Origin: a virus | IMG/VR virus record: IMGVR_UViG_3300042691_018699 | Coordinates: 1-27,144 of that record | Length of the DNA stretch: 27,144 nucleotides | Reading direction: 5' to 3' (one strand) | In this document: positions 1 to 8,498 of the stretch, in pieces | How the letters are laid out: every line of letters begins with the position of its first letter | Position numbering within the stretch: position 1 is the stretch's first letter | Notes under the pieces: model-generated | Database searches by the model: none | What the model was told of the DNA's origin: nothing | What the model saw: only the letters and a program-made list of their open reading frames with translations | Position numbers and translations under genes: made by a program

Positions 1-3000
1 CACTTGCTAATGTTCCTACTAAGTTTGCTGCCGATAAGTTACCAGTTACATTTGCATAACCACTGATGTTAGCACCGGTGTCTGTAATTACCATTGTAGC
101 ATTACTTGAACTTGTGATAGTTACGTTAGCATTTGCAGTAATAACAACATTACTATTACCATTGTCTAAGTTTGCCAATGTAATACCAGTTATGTTAGCG
201 CCATCACCAACAAAATATGTAGCATCAACATATCCTGATACATTTGCACCAGTATCAGTGATTGTCATTGTCGCATTTGAAGTACTAGTAAATGTTATGT
301 TAGCATTAGCAGTGATTACAATATTACTATTACCGTTATCTAAGATGCCAGTTATATTAGCACCATCACCTACGAAGTAAGTTGCATTTGCATAACCAGC
401 TACGTTTGCACCAGTATCGGTAACTACCATTGTTGCATTGCTGTTTGATGTAAATGTAATATTTCCGTTAGTTGTAATAACAATATTACTGTTACCTGCT
501 GTATGAGGACCAACTAAGTTTGCTGCACTTATGTCCCCAGTAACACTAAAGTAACCTGTAACTTCTGCACCAGCACCATCTATAATCATTACATTAGCGT
601 TACCTGCTGATGAGAATGTTATATTAGCATTATTAATGATACCTATATTACTGTTACCGTTTGCAAAACCTGTGCTTGTTACATTAGTGATGTTTGAACC
701 ATCACCGTATAAGTAAGCTGCTACTAAAATATTACCTTCAACATTACCTAATGCACTTAAATCACCTTGAAATAAGTTAGCTGATATTACATTTGCGCCA
801 GATATGTTTCCACCTGAGCCTATCGTAGTAATATTGCCAGCGGCTAGATTACCTATTACACTCATGTCAGCAGGAGCTGTCACTAAACCATCTGCAGCAT
901 CTATGGTAAACGCTCCTGCAAACGCTGGAGTCGCATTTCCGTTTTCATTAAAGCCTACATAAAATTCATTTTCGTTAACGTATAAGGTATTTCTTACTGT
1001 GTTCACATTACTAAAGTTATTAGCTGGATCGTCATTATCCATCCAATTAAGTTCAGGACCGCCATGGCTACCAGAGCCATAAGCAATTAAGATTGGATAT
1101 TGATTTGCAACTTGAATTATTGGATCACTTGAGTTAGGCAACTCTAATGTGTTTGTTTCAGTGAATATCCAACTATCAGTTCCGGCTGTTGTCAATGTAA
1201 TTGTACCATTACTGCCTGTATTGGACACTCCAGCAGAGATTGTGATTGCACCGCCTGCAGCAGTGTTACTATTCTGTGCTGTAATACTAATTCCGCCGCC
1301 ATCGCCATCTTCACTAGCACCTGCATTTATTGCAATGCTACCGCCATCGCCAGTACCGTTACTTGTGCCTGCTGAAATTGAAATATTACCAGCCTGACTG
1401 TCAACAAACCCTTCGCCTGCAATTAATGTTAATGTGCCACCAGCACCTGTACCGTTTGGACCTGAATTACCTGCTGTGATAGATACTGCACCACCTGCAC
1501 CAGCATTGAATCCATTTGCTGCACTTATGCTTACATTTTGTCCTGTTGGCACTGTAGCATTAGCACTCGCAGTTTGAACAAACATGTCAAGTGAATTATC
1601 ATTCAATGTCAATGTACTTGCGCTGATTTGGAAGTTACCTAACTGTGATGGTAAATTAGTTAAATTACTACCGTCACCAATTAAATTTGCTGCATTAATA
1701 TTTCCAGTAATGCTTAAATTACCACCACTAATATTACCTGTAGCACTTACTACACCACTTGTGCGTAAGTTAGTACCATCTACATTACCTGATACTGATA
1801 AACGTGCACCTAATATATTTCCTGTTGCACTAACGCTACCTGGTAGATTTAAATCACCTGTATTTGCAAAGACATAAGAGAATGTATTACCAACTCCGTC
1901 TTTAGTTGAAACTGCTACTATTCCTGTAGTATCGGACACTTGAACAAAAGTATCTTCTGCACCTAAATATAGATCAGCACCAGAAGCGTCACCTGTTCCA
2001 CCTGCACGTAGATGAATGTGATTTGGACCACTAGGATCAACAATAATGTATTGGTCTGTACCCAAATTACCATCTGGTATTAAATTGAGTGTGCCACCAC
2101 CGTCAATACCTGCATTACCGCCGCCTACGATGGTTGGATTAGATCCAGGTAGTGTTAAATTACCAGTGCTGTTAAAATTCCATGCACCACCTGCGGAAAT
2201 AATTTCAACATCTCCTAAATCATTACCTAATGTTGCTGGACTATTAGCACCATCTTCATTTAATTGCAAATAAGCGTTTCCGTTAGTTGCACTTTGTATT
2301 GTTATTGTGTTTGCGCTTGATGTAATATCGCCCGGTAATGTTAATGAACCGTCATCATTAAAGTCATAATCAAATGTTACACTACCGTCACCTGTAGTAA
2401 GTGTAACTCCGCGAAGTTCATTTATGATAGTTAAGTTATTACCTAATGCATCACTGTCACTAGGAACTGTGATTGTTGCGGAAGCATTTTGTGAATAACT
2501 TGGGCTTAATATAATTGAATTGTTTGTCTCGCTGTATAGTAGGCTACCAGCGAAAAGAATATTTCCTGTACCTAAGTCAAAGATCCAAGGCTCGCCGTTA
2601 GCATATAACATGTTATTTGTTTTGACTGCATTAATATCTGCATTTCCAGAAACATTTAACGATGTTAATGTGCCTACGCTTGTAATATTTGATTGATTTG
2701 CATTACTTACGAATTCAGCAACGGATGCATTTGTCGCTATGGATACAGGACCTACAACTTGAGAACCCTGAATATTTGTTAATGAAGCACCACTGCCTGC
2801 AAATAAGCCTGCTGTTACAGTGCCCGCAACCGTCAAATTATCAGAGTTGGGATCGTATGTTAGACCTGAGTCGCCTACCAACTGATTGTTTATATTGAAT
2901 TGGACACTTGAGTTGGTGCCGCCCGCTGCGTTATTTAATGTTTGATTTATAACAGTTGTTTGAGTAACTTCTTCAACATTAGTTATATTAACAGTGACGT

Positions 3001-3100
3001 TACCTGCTGGAAATGTTTCCGGAACAGCTCTTCCGTAGACTGTTAAAGCTGGATCTGAATTAGGGTCGATTAGTGTTTGTGCTGGTGTAGGTATAGCCAT
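1..3100 (-). CDS. Tail-fibre-like repetitive structural protein (partial, open at left edge)
   Basis: The minus frame starting at ATG 3100 (MAIPTPAQTL) stays open to base 2, giving at least 1033 residues with no stop, so the C-terminus lies outside the window. The start has the ribosome site AAGGAG about 10 nt upstream. The protein is rich in Asn, Thr, Gly and Ser and is built from short beta-forming repeats: a Gly-rich stretch of units like GGSIAINAGAS (bases 1183-1503), and long repeats near the visible end with motifs such as MTITDTGAN and YFVGDGANITGI (bases about 60-700). Residues about 78-170 resemble a module in the neighbouring 3176-6229 fibre. Low complexity, beta-solenoid-like repeats and the neighbour point to a virion fibre or other adsorption structure; the exact position in the tail is unknown. 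An alternative is a long head or baseplate decoration protein. Confidence 0.85.
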   Translation of the reverse strand, partial: MAIPTPAQTLIDPNSDPALTVYGRAVPETFPAGNVTVNITNVEEVTQTTVINQTLNNAAGGTNSSVQFNINNQLVGDSGLTYDPNSDNLTVAGTVTAGLFAGSGASLTNIQGSQVVGPVSIATNASVAEFVSNANQSNITSVGTLTSLNVSGNADINAVKTNNMLYANGEPWIFDLGTGNILFAGSLLYSETNNSIILSPSYSQNASATITVPSDSDALGNNLTIINELRGVTLTTGDGSVTFDYDFNDDGSLTLPGDITSSANTITIQSATNGNAYLQLNEDGANSPATLGNDLGDVEIISAGGAWNFNSTGNLTLPGSNPTIVGGGNAGIDGGGTLNLIPDGNLGTDQYIIVDPSGPNHIHLRAGGTGDASGADLYLGAEDTFVQVSDTTGIVAVSTKDGVGNTFSYVFANTGDLNLPGSVSATGNILGARLSVSGNVDGTNLRTSGVVSATGNISGGNLSITGNINAANLIGDGSNLTNLPSQLGNFQISASTLTLNDNSLDMFVQTASANATVPTGQNVSISAANGFNAGAGGAVSITAGNSGPNGTGAGGTLTLIAGEGFVDSQAGNISISAGTSNGTGDGGSIAINAGASEDGDGGGISITAQNSNTAAGGAITISAGVSNTGSNGTITLTTAGTDSWIFTETNTLELPNSSDPIIQVANQYPILIAYGSGSHGGPELNWMDNDDPANNFSNVNTVRNTLYVNENEFYVGFNENGNATPAFAGAFTIDAADGLVTAPADMSVIGNLAAGNITTIGSGGNISGANVISANLFQGDLSALGNVEGNILVAAYLYGDGSNITNVTSTGFANGNSNIGIINNANITFSSAGNANVMIIDGAGAEVTGYFSVTGDISAANLVGPHTAGNSNIVITTNGNITFTSNSNATMVVTDTGANVAGYANATYFVGDGANITGILDNGNSNIVITANANITFTSTSNATMTITDTGANVSGYVDATYFVGDGANITGITLANLDNGNSNVVITANANVTITSSSNATMVITDTGANISGYANVTGNLSAANLVGTLAS
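60..700 (-). repeat. Protein-coding tandem repeats of about 165-177 bp
   Basis: Three clear copies and a degenerate fourth encode about 55-residue units with the order NGNSNIVITANANITFTS, then NATMTITDTGAN, then GYxxATYFVGDGANITGI. The anchor encoding TDTGA recurs near bases 71, 247 and 410, with a diverged version near 575. The copies differ at many synonymous sites, so this is an old internal duplication within the fibre-like gene, not a recent expansion. Confidence 0.75.
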
Positions 3101-3105
3101 TTTCT

Positions 3106-3146
3106 TTTTGCTCCTTTATACTGTATTTAGCAGAAATGGAGCAAAA
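3106..3146 (-). promoter_or_regulatory. Nine-base inverted repeat around a late promoter, able to hide a ribosome site
   Basis: The plus strand has TTTTGCTCC at 3106-3114 and its exact reverse complement GGAGCAAAA at 3138-3146, separated by 23 nt. On the minus strand the 3' arm contains the GGAG ribosome site of the gene starting at 3100, and the loop holds the late-promoter-like GCTAAATA. RNA read through from the upstream gene could fold and mask the site. RNA started inside the loop would lack the 5' arm. T4 genes e and soc are controlled this way. The function here is inferred from layout. Confidence 0.6.
3124..3131 (-). promoter_or_regulatory. T4-type late promoter box GCTAAATA
   Basis: The box matches the T4 late consensus TATAAATA at 6 of 8 positions. 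By T4 spacing, transcription would start near 3118, leaving a leader of about 18 nt that begins just before the AAGGAG ribosome site of the fibre gene starting at 3100. Confidence 0.55.
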
Positions 3147-3175
3147 TTAAGCTAGTATTTTATTGTTTTATTACG

Positions 3176-6100
3176 TTATCTTAATTCAGACCATTTAACC
3201 AAAACGCCGCTATATAAATTTATATCGGCTCTATATACCGATCCTGGAGGCACAATCGTGTTCAAACTAGGACCGTATCCAGACGCATCGTCTCGCCCTT
3301 CAGCAGCAATTACGCCATCAACGGTAATTTGTACACCAATGCCATTAGCTGTACTTGAATGACAAAGAACCATTACCATTATTGGTTTACCAGTTGTGTT
3401 AGTGTAATTTGTAGCAAGCGCCCTTGAAGCCACTACATTTTGCCAAGTTTGACCATATCCTATTCCTGTTGCTGGTCCTGCTGGTCCTTGAGGACCAATT
3501 TGTCCATTAGGATCTCCTCCCGACATAAATGCGGTAAAATATGTTTGACTGCTTGTGCCGAGTATAGAAAAAGCTATAGCTTGATTTTGCCATACATAAA
3601 CTTCTAAGTAATCTGTGGTACCATTCATGTATATAACATCTACTAATGTGGATGATTGATTAAAATCACTATTGTAATATATTAGATTTTGGCTTATTGT
3701 TACTGCAACATTATTTTTACGTAATTCAGCTCTCAATGTCATTCCGAAACTTGCAGTAGCGTACCAACCAACAACTGCATTTACTACGTAATATCCGGCA
3801 GTGCTAGGTTGAAATCTATTTTGAGCAGAATTCCACTCTGTGTCTATATCAAAAGCAACTGTGTTTAAATTTAATTTTGTATATGTTGATGCATTTATGG
3901 TTTGATTGGAACCCATATATACACGTGTGCCACGATTAGTAGGGGATAAACCAATAGGACCTTGTGGTCCTTGCGCACCAGTATCACCCTTAACTGCTGA
4001 AATTACTGTAACGCCATTAGTTGTAGATAATGTTACTCCAGTACCTTGTGTAAGTGAGTATCCAATTATAGTATCATCAGTTAATTTGATTATATAATTT
4101 GCAGCAAGGTATGGTGGCAAGTTTTGATTTATTCCGCTTTCGCCGGTGGAGTTAATTGAGATACCTGTCACATTGGAGGTGATTTGACCTGCGGTAGCAT
4201 TAGCACCAAGAAGGGTATAAGGTTGTGTAGTGTTTGAGAATTGTGCCGATCCAGCTGATTGCCATGTACTGTGACTATGCCCGTTATCTGTGATTGTATG
4301 TGTATGACTTACAACAACCGCATTCGCAGTACCACCCGTATTTCCTCTACTATAAACATTGCCTGCTCCTACTGCAAACTTGTCACGGAAGTCTGGTAGA
4401 TTAAATGTATTGATACCATCACCTACACCATATGTTGTGCCTATTCTCGCAAACAATGCAGCATAGTTTTGTCTATTAACTGCTTGTCCATTACAAAATG
4501 CCCATGTACTGTCTGGAACACCACTACCAGTCCAAAGCTTTATCGTACCAGCTTTTTCCCCATTATTACTTACGCTTTCACTTATAGCAGATTTTACATA
4601 TTCTGTTGTAGCCAATGCATTACTGCCTGGGCTATTTATAGGAACAGTTGGTGCTTGTGGTGTTCCTGTAAAGATAGGATTATTTATTGGTGCATAAACA
4701 TTAGAAGATAAGTTTATATTTCCTATTACTGAATTTACGTATGCAGTAGTTGCAACTTGTGTATTTGCTGTATTAGCGTCCGGTGTAAGAGCATACATGT
4801 ATCCATTTGCAATAATAGAACTATTGCCTCTGATGTTACCTATTACACTAAGACTTGAAAGATTACCTAAAGTTGTAATGCTTAGTTGCGTAGAATTAGA
4901 TACAAAATTTGCTACATTGGCAATGTTAGCAGTATTAGCAAAAGTAGCATTAGCTACTGCTCCGCTTACATTAGCACCTTGTATATTACTTAGATTGTTT
5001 CCAGCACCAGTGTATGTTCCTGAAAAACTTGTAGCTGTTAGTAAACCGGTTGTTTTATTAAAGGTTAAATTAGCATTAGCACCAACTGCACCTGCATCAT
5101 TAAAAAGTAATTGTCCGCTAGCACCAACCGCACCTAATGTAGCGATATTGGCTACTGGTGTTACCCAACTTAAATTTCCAGCCCCATCAGTTTGTAATAT
5201 CTGACCATTTGTACCACCTGGAACTCTTAATCTATTGACACCTGTAACGCTGACGTTTCCACCTGACAGTATGTTACCACTTGCTGAAATTATTCCGCTA
5301 GCAAGTATATTTCCATTAGAAACTATATTAGAATTTGCATTAATATGATTTAGTGCAAGATTACCGTTTGCAGTAATATTTCCTTCTACTGAAATGTCCT
5401 GTCCTACATTAAAATTACCACCGCCGGTGACATTACCAACAACACTTAAGTTAGTTGGTAGTTCTATGTTTATATTTCCTGCTAATGTAATTGTAGGATT
5501 ACTTACACTTAATGTATTACTTGTTACTGTGACACGTGAAACTGTTCCTGTAAAGGTCGATAAGTTTGCAGAAATAGTTATTTCACCTGTAGTATCTGTG
5601 AGAAGAATACCAGGACCTGGATTAAGTCTACGAACACCTGTGTTAGTTACAGTAATGCTGCCATTTGAAACAATCGGGCCGCCGCTTACTGAAATACCAG
5701 GGCCATTTTGAAGTTGGACACTAGTCACAGTTCCAGACGTAAACGTGTTTTGTACAGATGTAATTCTACCAAAGCTATCAACTTGAAGCTGTGGATTTGT
5801 ATAGGTACCTGGAGTTAAGTTTGATAATATTGGCAAATCGACTGCCATAGTACCAGAACTTACAATTGGACTATTTAAAATTCGTAATGTAGAACTAGTT
5901 ATACCAACGTTTGTTACCCCAGCAACAAGTGACCCATTAGCAGCACCGGAAACTGATATTGTGACGTTCCCGTTGCTTGTACTTACAGCGATACCTGTTC
6001 CTGCAGTCAGTCTAGTTACACCTGTGTTATTGATTGTGACGGTTTTGGTATTACTACTCAAAGTCGTACTGATTCCGTCACTACCTACGAAATTAGTGTA

Positions 6101-6229
6101 TTGACTTGATTGTGAAAAAAGTGTTGTAAAATTGTTCTGTGATTTATTAAATGCGGTAAAGAGCGAATCGCTATTCGCTGCTTCGTTTTGCGCACCAATG
6201 TTTATATTCTCTTGTCCTGGTATAGGCAT
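3176..6229 (-). CDS. Tail fibre protein with phage tail-collar domain
   Basis: The 1017-residue protein has an N-terminal region of beta repeats (NVTGGGNFNVGQDISVEGN-type) that is probably fibrous. A phage tail-collar domain follows near residues 555-660, seen in GTIKLWTGSGVPDSTWAFCNG, the NLPDFRDKFAVGAG segment and the His-rich VVSHTHTITDNGHSHS. A short collagen-like Gly-x-y stretch (GDTGAQGPQGPIG, about 746) precedes a C1q/TNF-like beta domain (about 765-900), a second collagen-like stretch (GPQGPAGPATG, about 908), and a C-terminal domain with TGKPIMVMV. Such proteins form the trimeric distal tail fibre and contact the host surface. The start ATG at 6229 has a GAGGGG ribosome site and a late box just upstream. 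Residues about 383-478 share a module with the left-edge fibre-like gene. Confidence 0.92.
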   Translation of the reverse strand: MPIPGQENINIGAQNEAANSDSLFTAFNKSQNNFTTLFSQSSQYTNFVGSDGISTTLSSNTKTVTINNTGVTRLTAGTGIAVSTSNGNVTISVSGAANGSLVAGVTNVGITSSTLRILNSPIVSSGTMAVDLPILSNLTPGTYTNPQLQVDSFGRITSVQNTFTSGTVTSVQLQNGPGISVSGGPIVSNGSITVTNTGVRRLNPGPGILLTDTTGEITISANLSTFTGTVSRVTVTSNTLSVSNPTITLAGNINIELPTNLSVVGNVTGGGNFNVGQDISVEGNITANGNLALNHINANSNIVSNGNILASGIISASGNILSGGNVSVTGVNRLRVPGGTNGQILQTDGAGNLSWVTPVANIATLGAVGASGQLLFNDAGAVGANANLTFNKTTGLLTATSFSGTYTGAGNNLSNIQGANVSGAVANATFANTANIANVANFVSNSTQLSITTLGNLSSLSVIGNIRGNSSIIANGYMYALTPDANTANTQVATTAYVNSVIGNINLSSNVYAPINNPIFTGTPQAPTVPINSPGSNALATTEYVKSAISESVSNNGEKAGTIKLWTGSGVPDSTWAFCNGQAVNRQNYAALFARIGTTYGVGDGINTFNLPDFRDKFAVGAGNVYSRGNTGGTANAVVVSHTHTITDNGHSHSTWQSAGSAQFSNTTQPYTLLGANATAGQITSNVTGISINSTGESGINQNLPPYLAANYIIKLTDDTIIGYSLTQGTGVTLSTTNGVTVISAVKGDTGAQGPQGPIGLSPTNRGTRVYMGSNQTINASTYTKLNLNTVAFDIDTEWNSAQNRFQPSTAGYYVVNAVVGWYATASFGMTLRAELRKNNVAVTISQNLIYYNSDFNQSSTLVDVIYMNGTTDYLEVYVWQNQAIAFSILGTSSQTYFTAFMSGGDPNGQIGPQGPAGPATGIGYGQTWQNVVASRALATNYTNTTGKPIMVMVLCHSSTANGIGVQITVDGVIAAEGRDDASGYGPSLNTIVPPGSVYRADINLYSGVLVKWSELR

Positions 6230-6246
6230 TTTGACCCCTCATCTAG

Positions 6247-6254
6247 TATTTATC
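6247..6254 (-). promoter_or_regulatory. T4-type late promoter box GATAAATA
   Basis: It matches TATAAATA at 7 of 8 positions and overlaps the TGA stop codon of the IscA-like gene. The predicted start near 6241 would give a 12-nt leader holding little more than the GAGGGG ribosome site of the tail fibre gene at 6229. Confidence 0.6.
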
Positions 6255-6585
6255 AATAAGGGCTGAAGCTGGAACCGCATCCGCAGGAGGTTTGGGCGTT
6301 TGGGTTTTTGATTTTAAAGCTTGATCCGTAGATATCTTCTGCGTAATCAATTTCTGCGCCCTCAAGATACTGGGCAGATACCATATCTACTAAAACACTC
6401 ACTGGTCCTGCATCAATATTCCAGTCATCTTCATTAGTCTCAGTATCAAAAGTAAAGCCATATTGCATTCCGCTGCAGCCACCGCCCTGAACAAATATGC
6501 GTAGTTTTAAAGAAGGGTCGTTTTCCTCTGCGATAACAGTACTAAGCTTGTCTTTAGCACTATCGGTTATTATTAAATTCATCAT
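6253..6585 (-). CDS. IscA/ErpA/HesB-family iron-sulfur carrier protein
   Basis: The 110-residue protein has the A-type carrier fold and the three conserved cysteines that bind iron or an Fe-S cluster: Cys37 in [11 protein letters not shown], and Cys101 and Cys103 in TSCGCGSSF near the C-terminus. The length is normal for the family. In bacteria these proteins accept Fe-S clusters from the scaffold and pass them to target enzymes in the cytoplasm. HesB/IscA-like genes are known in marine cyanophages and related phages. It overlaps the glycosyltransferase gene upstream by 26 nt and sits just before the fibre gene. A ribosome site AGGAAA precedes the ATG at 6585. Its target in the infected cell is unknown; the radical SAM protein at 18001-19143 is one Fe-S client within the window. 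Confidence 0.93.
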   Translation of the reverse strand: MMNLIITDSAKDKLSTVIAEENDPSLKLRIFVQGGGCSGMQYGFTFDTETNEDDWNIDAGPVSVLVDMVSAQYLEGAEIDYAEDIYGSSFKIKNPNAQTSCGCGSSFSPY

Positions 6586-7276
6586 TATATTTCCTATAAA
6601 ATTCTCTGTATGCGTCTATATATTCAGGAGCATTCATGTCACCTTTTCCTGCATGAAGTAGTGCTAACGGAAAAGTACCTAAACTACATTCTTTATTTAC
6701 CGCAGACTTGCAAAAATCAGCATCATAAAAGTGAAATTTAAATCTTTCATCAAAACTCAAATTCTTCTTTGATATAAGATTAGTTGACATTGCTAAAAAT
6801 ACACCATCTAAATTAACTACTTCTTTGTTTAAATCTCCATATATACTTACAATTTTAGGAGGCCAATTAGAATCGTGTAACATAGATCCTGAAAGATATT
6901 TGTCATCATCCCAAACTATTCTACCGTTTTCCACACGACTATGTGCCCAACTAGGATAATTATTTTCATGTCTTGTATTTCCAGCTACCCCTACAATGTC
7001 ATAGGTGTTGAGTGCTTCAATTACTCGCAATGGCCAATAATAATCAAGTAATGCAACATCATCATGAACAAAAACTAAAATTTTCTCTGTGTTCTCTGAT
7101 TGTCTTATCGCTTCATTATAACATTTGCTTAACCCATTTGAATTGTCTGTAAAACAGATTAATTCAATATCAAAGTAAGTTTTTATGTTTAAAGATTTTC
7201 CTAACAATGTATTTGTTTTGAAATCTTCAATTGTTTTTTCTCTGGTAGCTGTTACTACACAAATCTTTTGATCCAT
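6560..7276 (-). CDS. GT2/GT-A-type glycosyltransferase
   Basis: The 238-residue protein has an N-terminal nucleotide-sugar-binding region beginning [10 protein letters not shown]. It carries the acidic metal-binding motif FVHDDV (His71-Asp72-Asp73), with a preceding [12 protein letters not shown] helix typical of GT-A enzymes. A downstream acceptor-side acidic motif FYDADFC (about residues 183-189) corresponds to the usual catalytic-base region. The likely role is sugar transfer from a nucleotide sugar; the acceptor is not evident. Its place between the superoxide dismutase and the fibre genes allows two readings, decoration of virion fibres or alteration of host surface glycans, and the sequence does not decide between them. 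No transmembrane segment is seen. It starts one base after the dismutase stop region and overlaps the IscA-like gene by 26 nt, suggesting coupled translation. Confidence 0.82.
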   Translation of the reverse strand: MDQKICVVTATREKTIEDFKTNTLLGKSLNIKTYFDIELICFTDNSNGLSKCYNEAIRQSENTEKILVFVHDDVALLDYYWPLRVIEALNTYDIVGVAGNTRHENNYPSWAHSRVENGRIVWDDDKYLSGSMLHDSNWPPKIVSIYGDLNKEVVNLDGVFLAMSTNLISKKNLSFDERFKFHFYDADFCKSAVNKECSLGTFPLALLHAGKGDMNAPEYIDAYREFYRKYNDEFNNNR

Positions 7277-7277
7277 A

Positions 7278-7829
7278 TTATAAATTCTTACCCCATCGTG
7301 TATTAATATGGCTCCAGTTCATAATTTTCCATGTATTTTCTAAATATGATTTTTTATCTGCTTGATAGTCTAGTGCCCAGGCGTGTTCCCACCAGTCAAC
7401 TAGTATAAGTATATCTTCACGAACCTCATGATTTACTATTGTTCTTATCTCACCATTGTATGTAAGATAGATCCAACCTGAACCTTGGATCTTCATTGCC
7501 TCTTCTTTAAACTTTTCTTTAAAATCACGCCACCAACCAAATCTTCTTTTTATTAGATTAAGTACAGGACCGTTAGGTGTACCAGATTCTTTTGGCTTTT
7601 GAAATTGTGCAAAGTAAATGTTATGTAAGAAAGTCCCTGCATAATTAAACTCACTATCACCTTCGTTATTGTTATAACGTTTCGCATAGCCTTTGGCTAA
7701 TTCTTCGTAGTGATAGTCAATTGTTGCTTTACTTATTACAGGACTTAAATCGGTAGGAGAATACTTGAGTGGTAATATCTCAAGTTTCTTTTTGCGGGAT
7801 TCGGAGAGATTCTCTACAATTTTATACAT
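7278..7829 (-). CDS. Fe/Mn-family superoxide dismutase
   Basis: The 183-residue protein keeps all four metal ligands of the Fe/Mn dismutase family: His40 in TIDYHYEELAKGY, His69 in FLHNIYF, and Asp145 and His149 in the signature DWWEHAWALDY. The usual opening motif (LPLKYSPTDLSPVIS) is at residues 19-33, so the protein carries a basic N-terminal extension of about 14 residues. The family converts superoxide to peroxide and oxygen in the cytoplasm. The second helix normally has HH..TY..N; here it is YHYEELAKGYAKRYN, so the residue after the first ligand His is Tyr. No ribosome site precedes the ATG at 7829, and a late box sits so close that the RNA would have about a 2-nt leader. Metal choice cannot be told from sequence. 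Confidence 0.93.
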   Translation of the reverse strand: MYKIVENLSESRKKKLEILPLKYSPTDLSPVISKATIDYHYEELAKGYAKRYNNNEGDSEFNYAGTFLHNIYFAQFQKPKESGTPNGPVLNLIKRRFGWWRDFKEKFKEEAMKIQGSGWIYLTYNGEIRTIVNHEVREDILILVDWWEHAWALDYQADKKSYLENTWKIMNWSHINTRWGKNL

Positions 7830-7836
7830 TGTAGAG

Positions 7837-7844
7837 TATTTATT
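7837..7844 (-). promoter_or_regulatory. T4-type late promoter box AATAAATA
   Basis: It matches TATAAATA at 7 of 8 positions and lies 5 nt after the IF-1 stop codon. With T4 spacing the RNA starts near 7831, two bases before the dismutase ATG, which predicts an essentially leaderless message. Confidence 0.5.
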
Positions 7845-7849
7845 GAGAT

Positions 7850-8065
7850 TTAGCGTCGGCGTGTAATTCTGCCGCGGCTCATATCGTATAGACTAAATTC
7901 TATTTCAACTGTATCACCTAACAGTATTTTAATATCATGTTGACGCATTTTACCAGATATATAACCTATCACATTTTGTCCTGTTTCTAGGTCAACTCTG
8001 AACATTGCGTTTGGTAGTACATCTACTACTTTACCATCTAATTTTAATGTTTCTTCTTTAGCCAT
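7850..8065 (-). CDS. infA: Translation initiation factor IF-1
   Basis: The 71-residue protein is full length (E. coli IF-1 is 72) and is a single S1/OB-fold domain. It shows the family landmarks in order: [42 protein letters not shown] and a C-terminal YDMSRGRI followed by an Arg run. IF-1 binds the ribosomal A site and stimulates IF-2 and IF-3 during initiation. The ATG at 8065 has a strong GAGGAG ribosome site that lies inside the end of the upstream gene. Host IF-1 is an essential chromosomal gene, so a copy between phage proteins suggests the virus supplies or biases initiation during infection. The sequence resembles bacterial IF-1 broadly and does not point to one host group. Confidence 0.96.
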   Translation of the reverse strand: MAKEETLKLDGKVVDVLPNAMFRVDLETGQNVIGYISGKMRQHDIKILLGDTVEIEFSLYDMSRGRITRRR

Positions 8066-8075
8066 TCTATTGCTA

Positions 8076-8465
8076 TTATCTCCTCATTTTACTAATGTCC
8101 TTTGCTGCTTCATCATTGAAGATGGGCACTGCATTGGACTTGTGCATAGTGCCAATACCGATAATCTTGTCACCGGTATATTGCATTGGTTGTTTGATTG
8201 TGACTGCACCCTTGTGACCAGTGTCAACACTAGAAAATCTTTTGATTTCTGCAACACGTGGATTGACAGGTGGTTTGTAAACTGACGCCTTAAGACCTCG
8301 CTCACGCTTACGGTCGCTAATATCAGTTTTCCACTTAGCTTGAAGTTCTTGCCACTCACGGTCTAGTTGTTCGGCTTTCTGTTTTTGTTCAGAACTAGCC
8401 CACTTTTTCTTACCCTTACGTTTGCCGAGTGTAGTGAGTGCTGGGTGTGCGAGGTGCATTGTCAT
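8076..8465 (-). CDS. Conserved-type phage protein, basic, function unknown
   Basis: This 129-residue protein begins [22 protein letters not shown], followed by a charged helical stretch ([23 protein letters not shown]) and a C-terminal part with [14 protein letters not shown] and [14 protein letters not shown]. The style is that of uncharacterised proteins common in marine T4-like phages. It has no signal peptide or membrane segment. It is the first gene after a strong sigma-70-type promoter. The start could be either Met1 or Met3; neither has a clear ribosome site. Many Lys and Arg residues near the N-terminus may suit nucleic-acid or ribosome contact, but that is only a guess. Confidence 0.8.
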   Translation of the reverse strand: MTMHLAHPALTTLGKRKGKKKWASSEQKQKAEQLDREWQELQAKWKTDISDRKRERGLKASVYKPPVNPRVAEIKRFSSVDTGHKGAVTIKQPMQYTGDKIIGIGTMHKSNAVPIFNDEAAKDISKMRR

Positions 8466-8498
8466 ATCAAAATAATAACATGAGTTGATAGTAACTTA

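Noticed and set aside
60-700. Regularly spaced repeats that might suggest a CRISPR array
   Set aside because: Units are about 165-177 bp, diverged at synonymous sites and in frame with the fibre protein; there are no spacers.
66-1877. Plus-strand open frames rich in Val, Leu, Pro and Ala
   Set aside because: They are antisense shadows of the Asn/Thr/Gly-rich fibre repeats on the minus strand; none has a ribosome site or family features.
8084-8359. Minus-strand 91-residue frame inside the gene at 8076-8465
   Set aside because: It is an alternative frame of that gene, without its own start signals.
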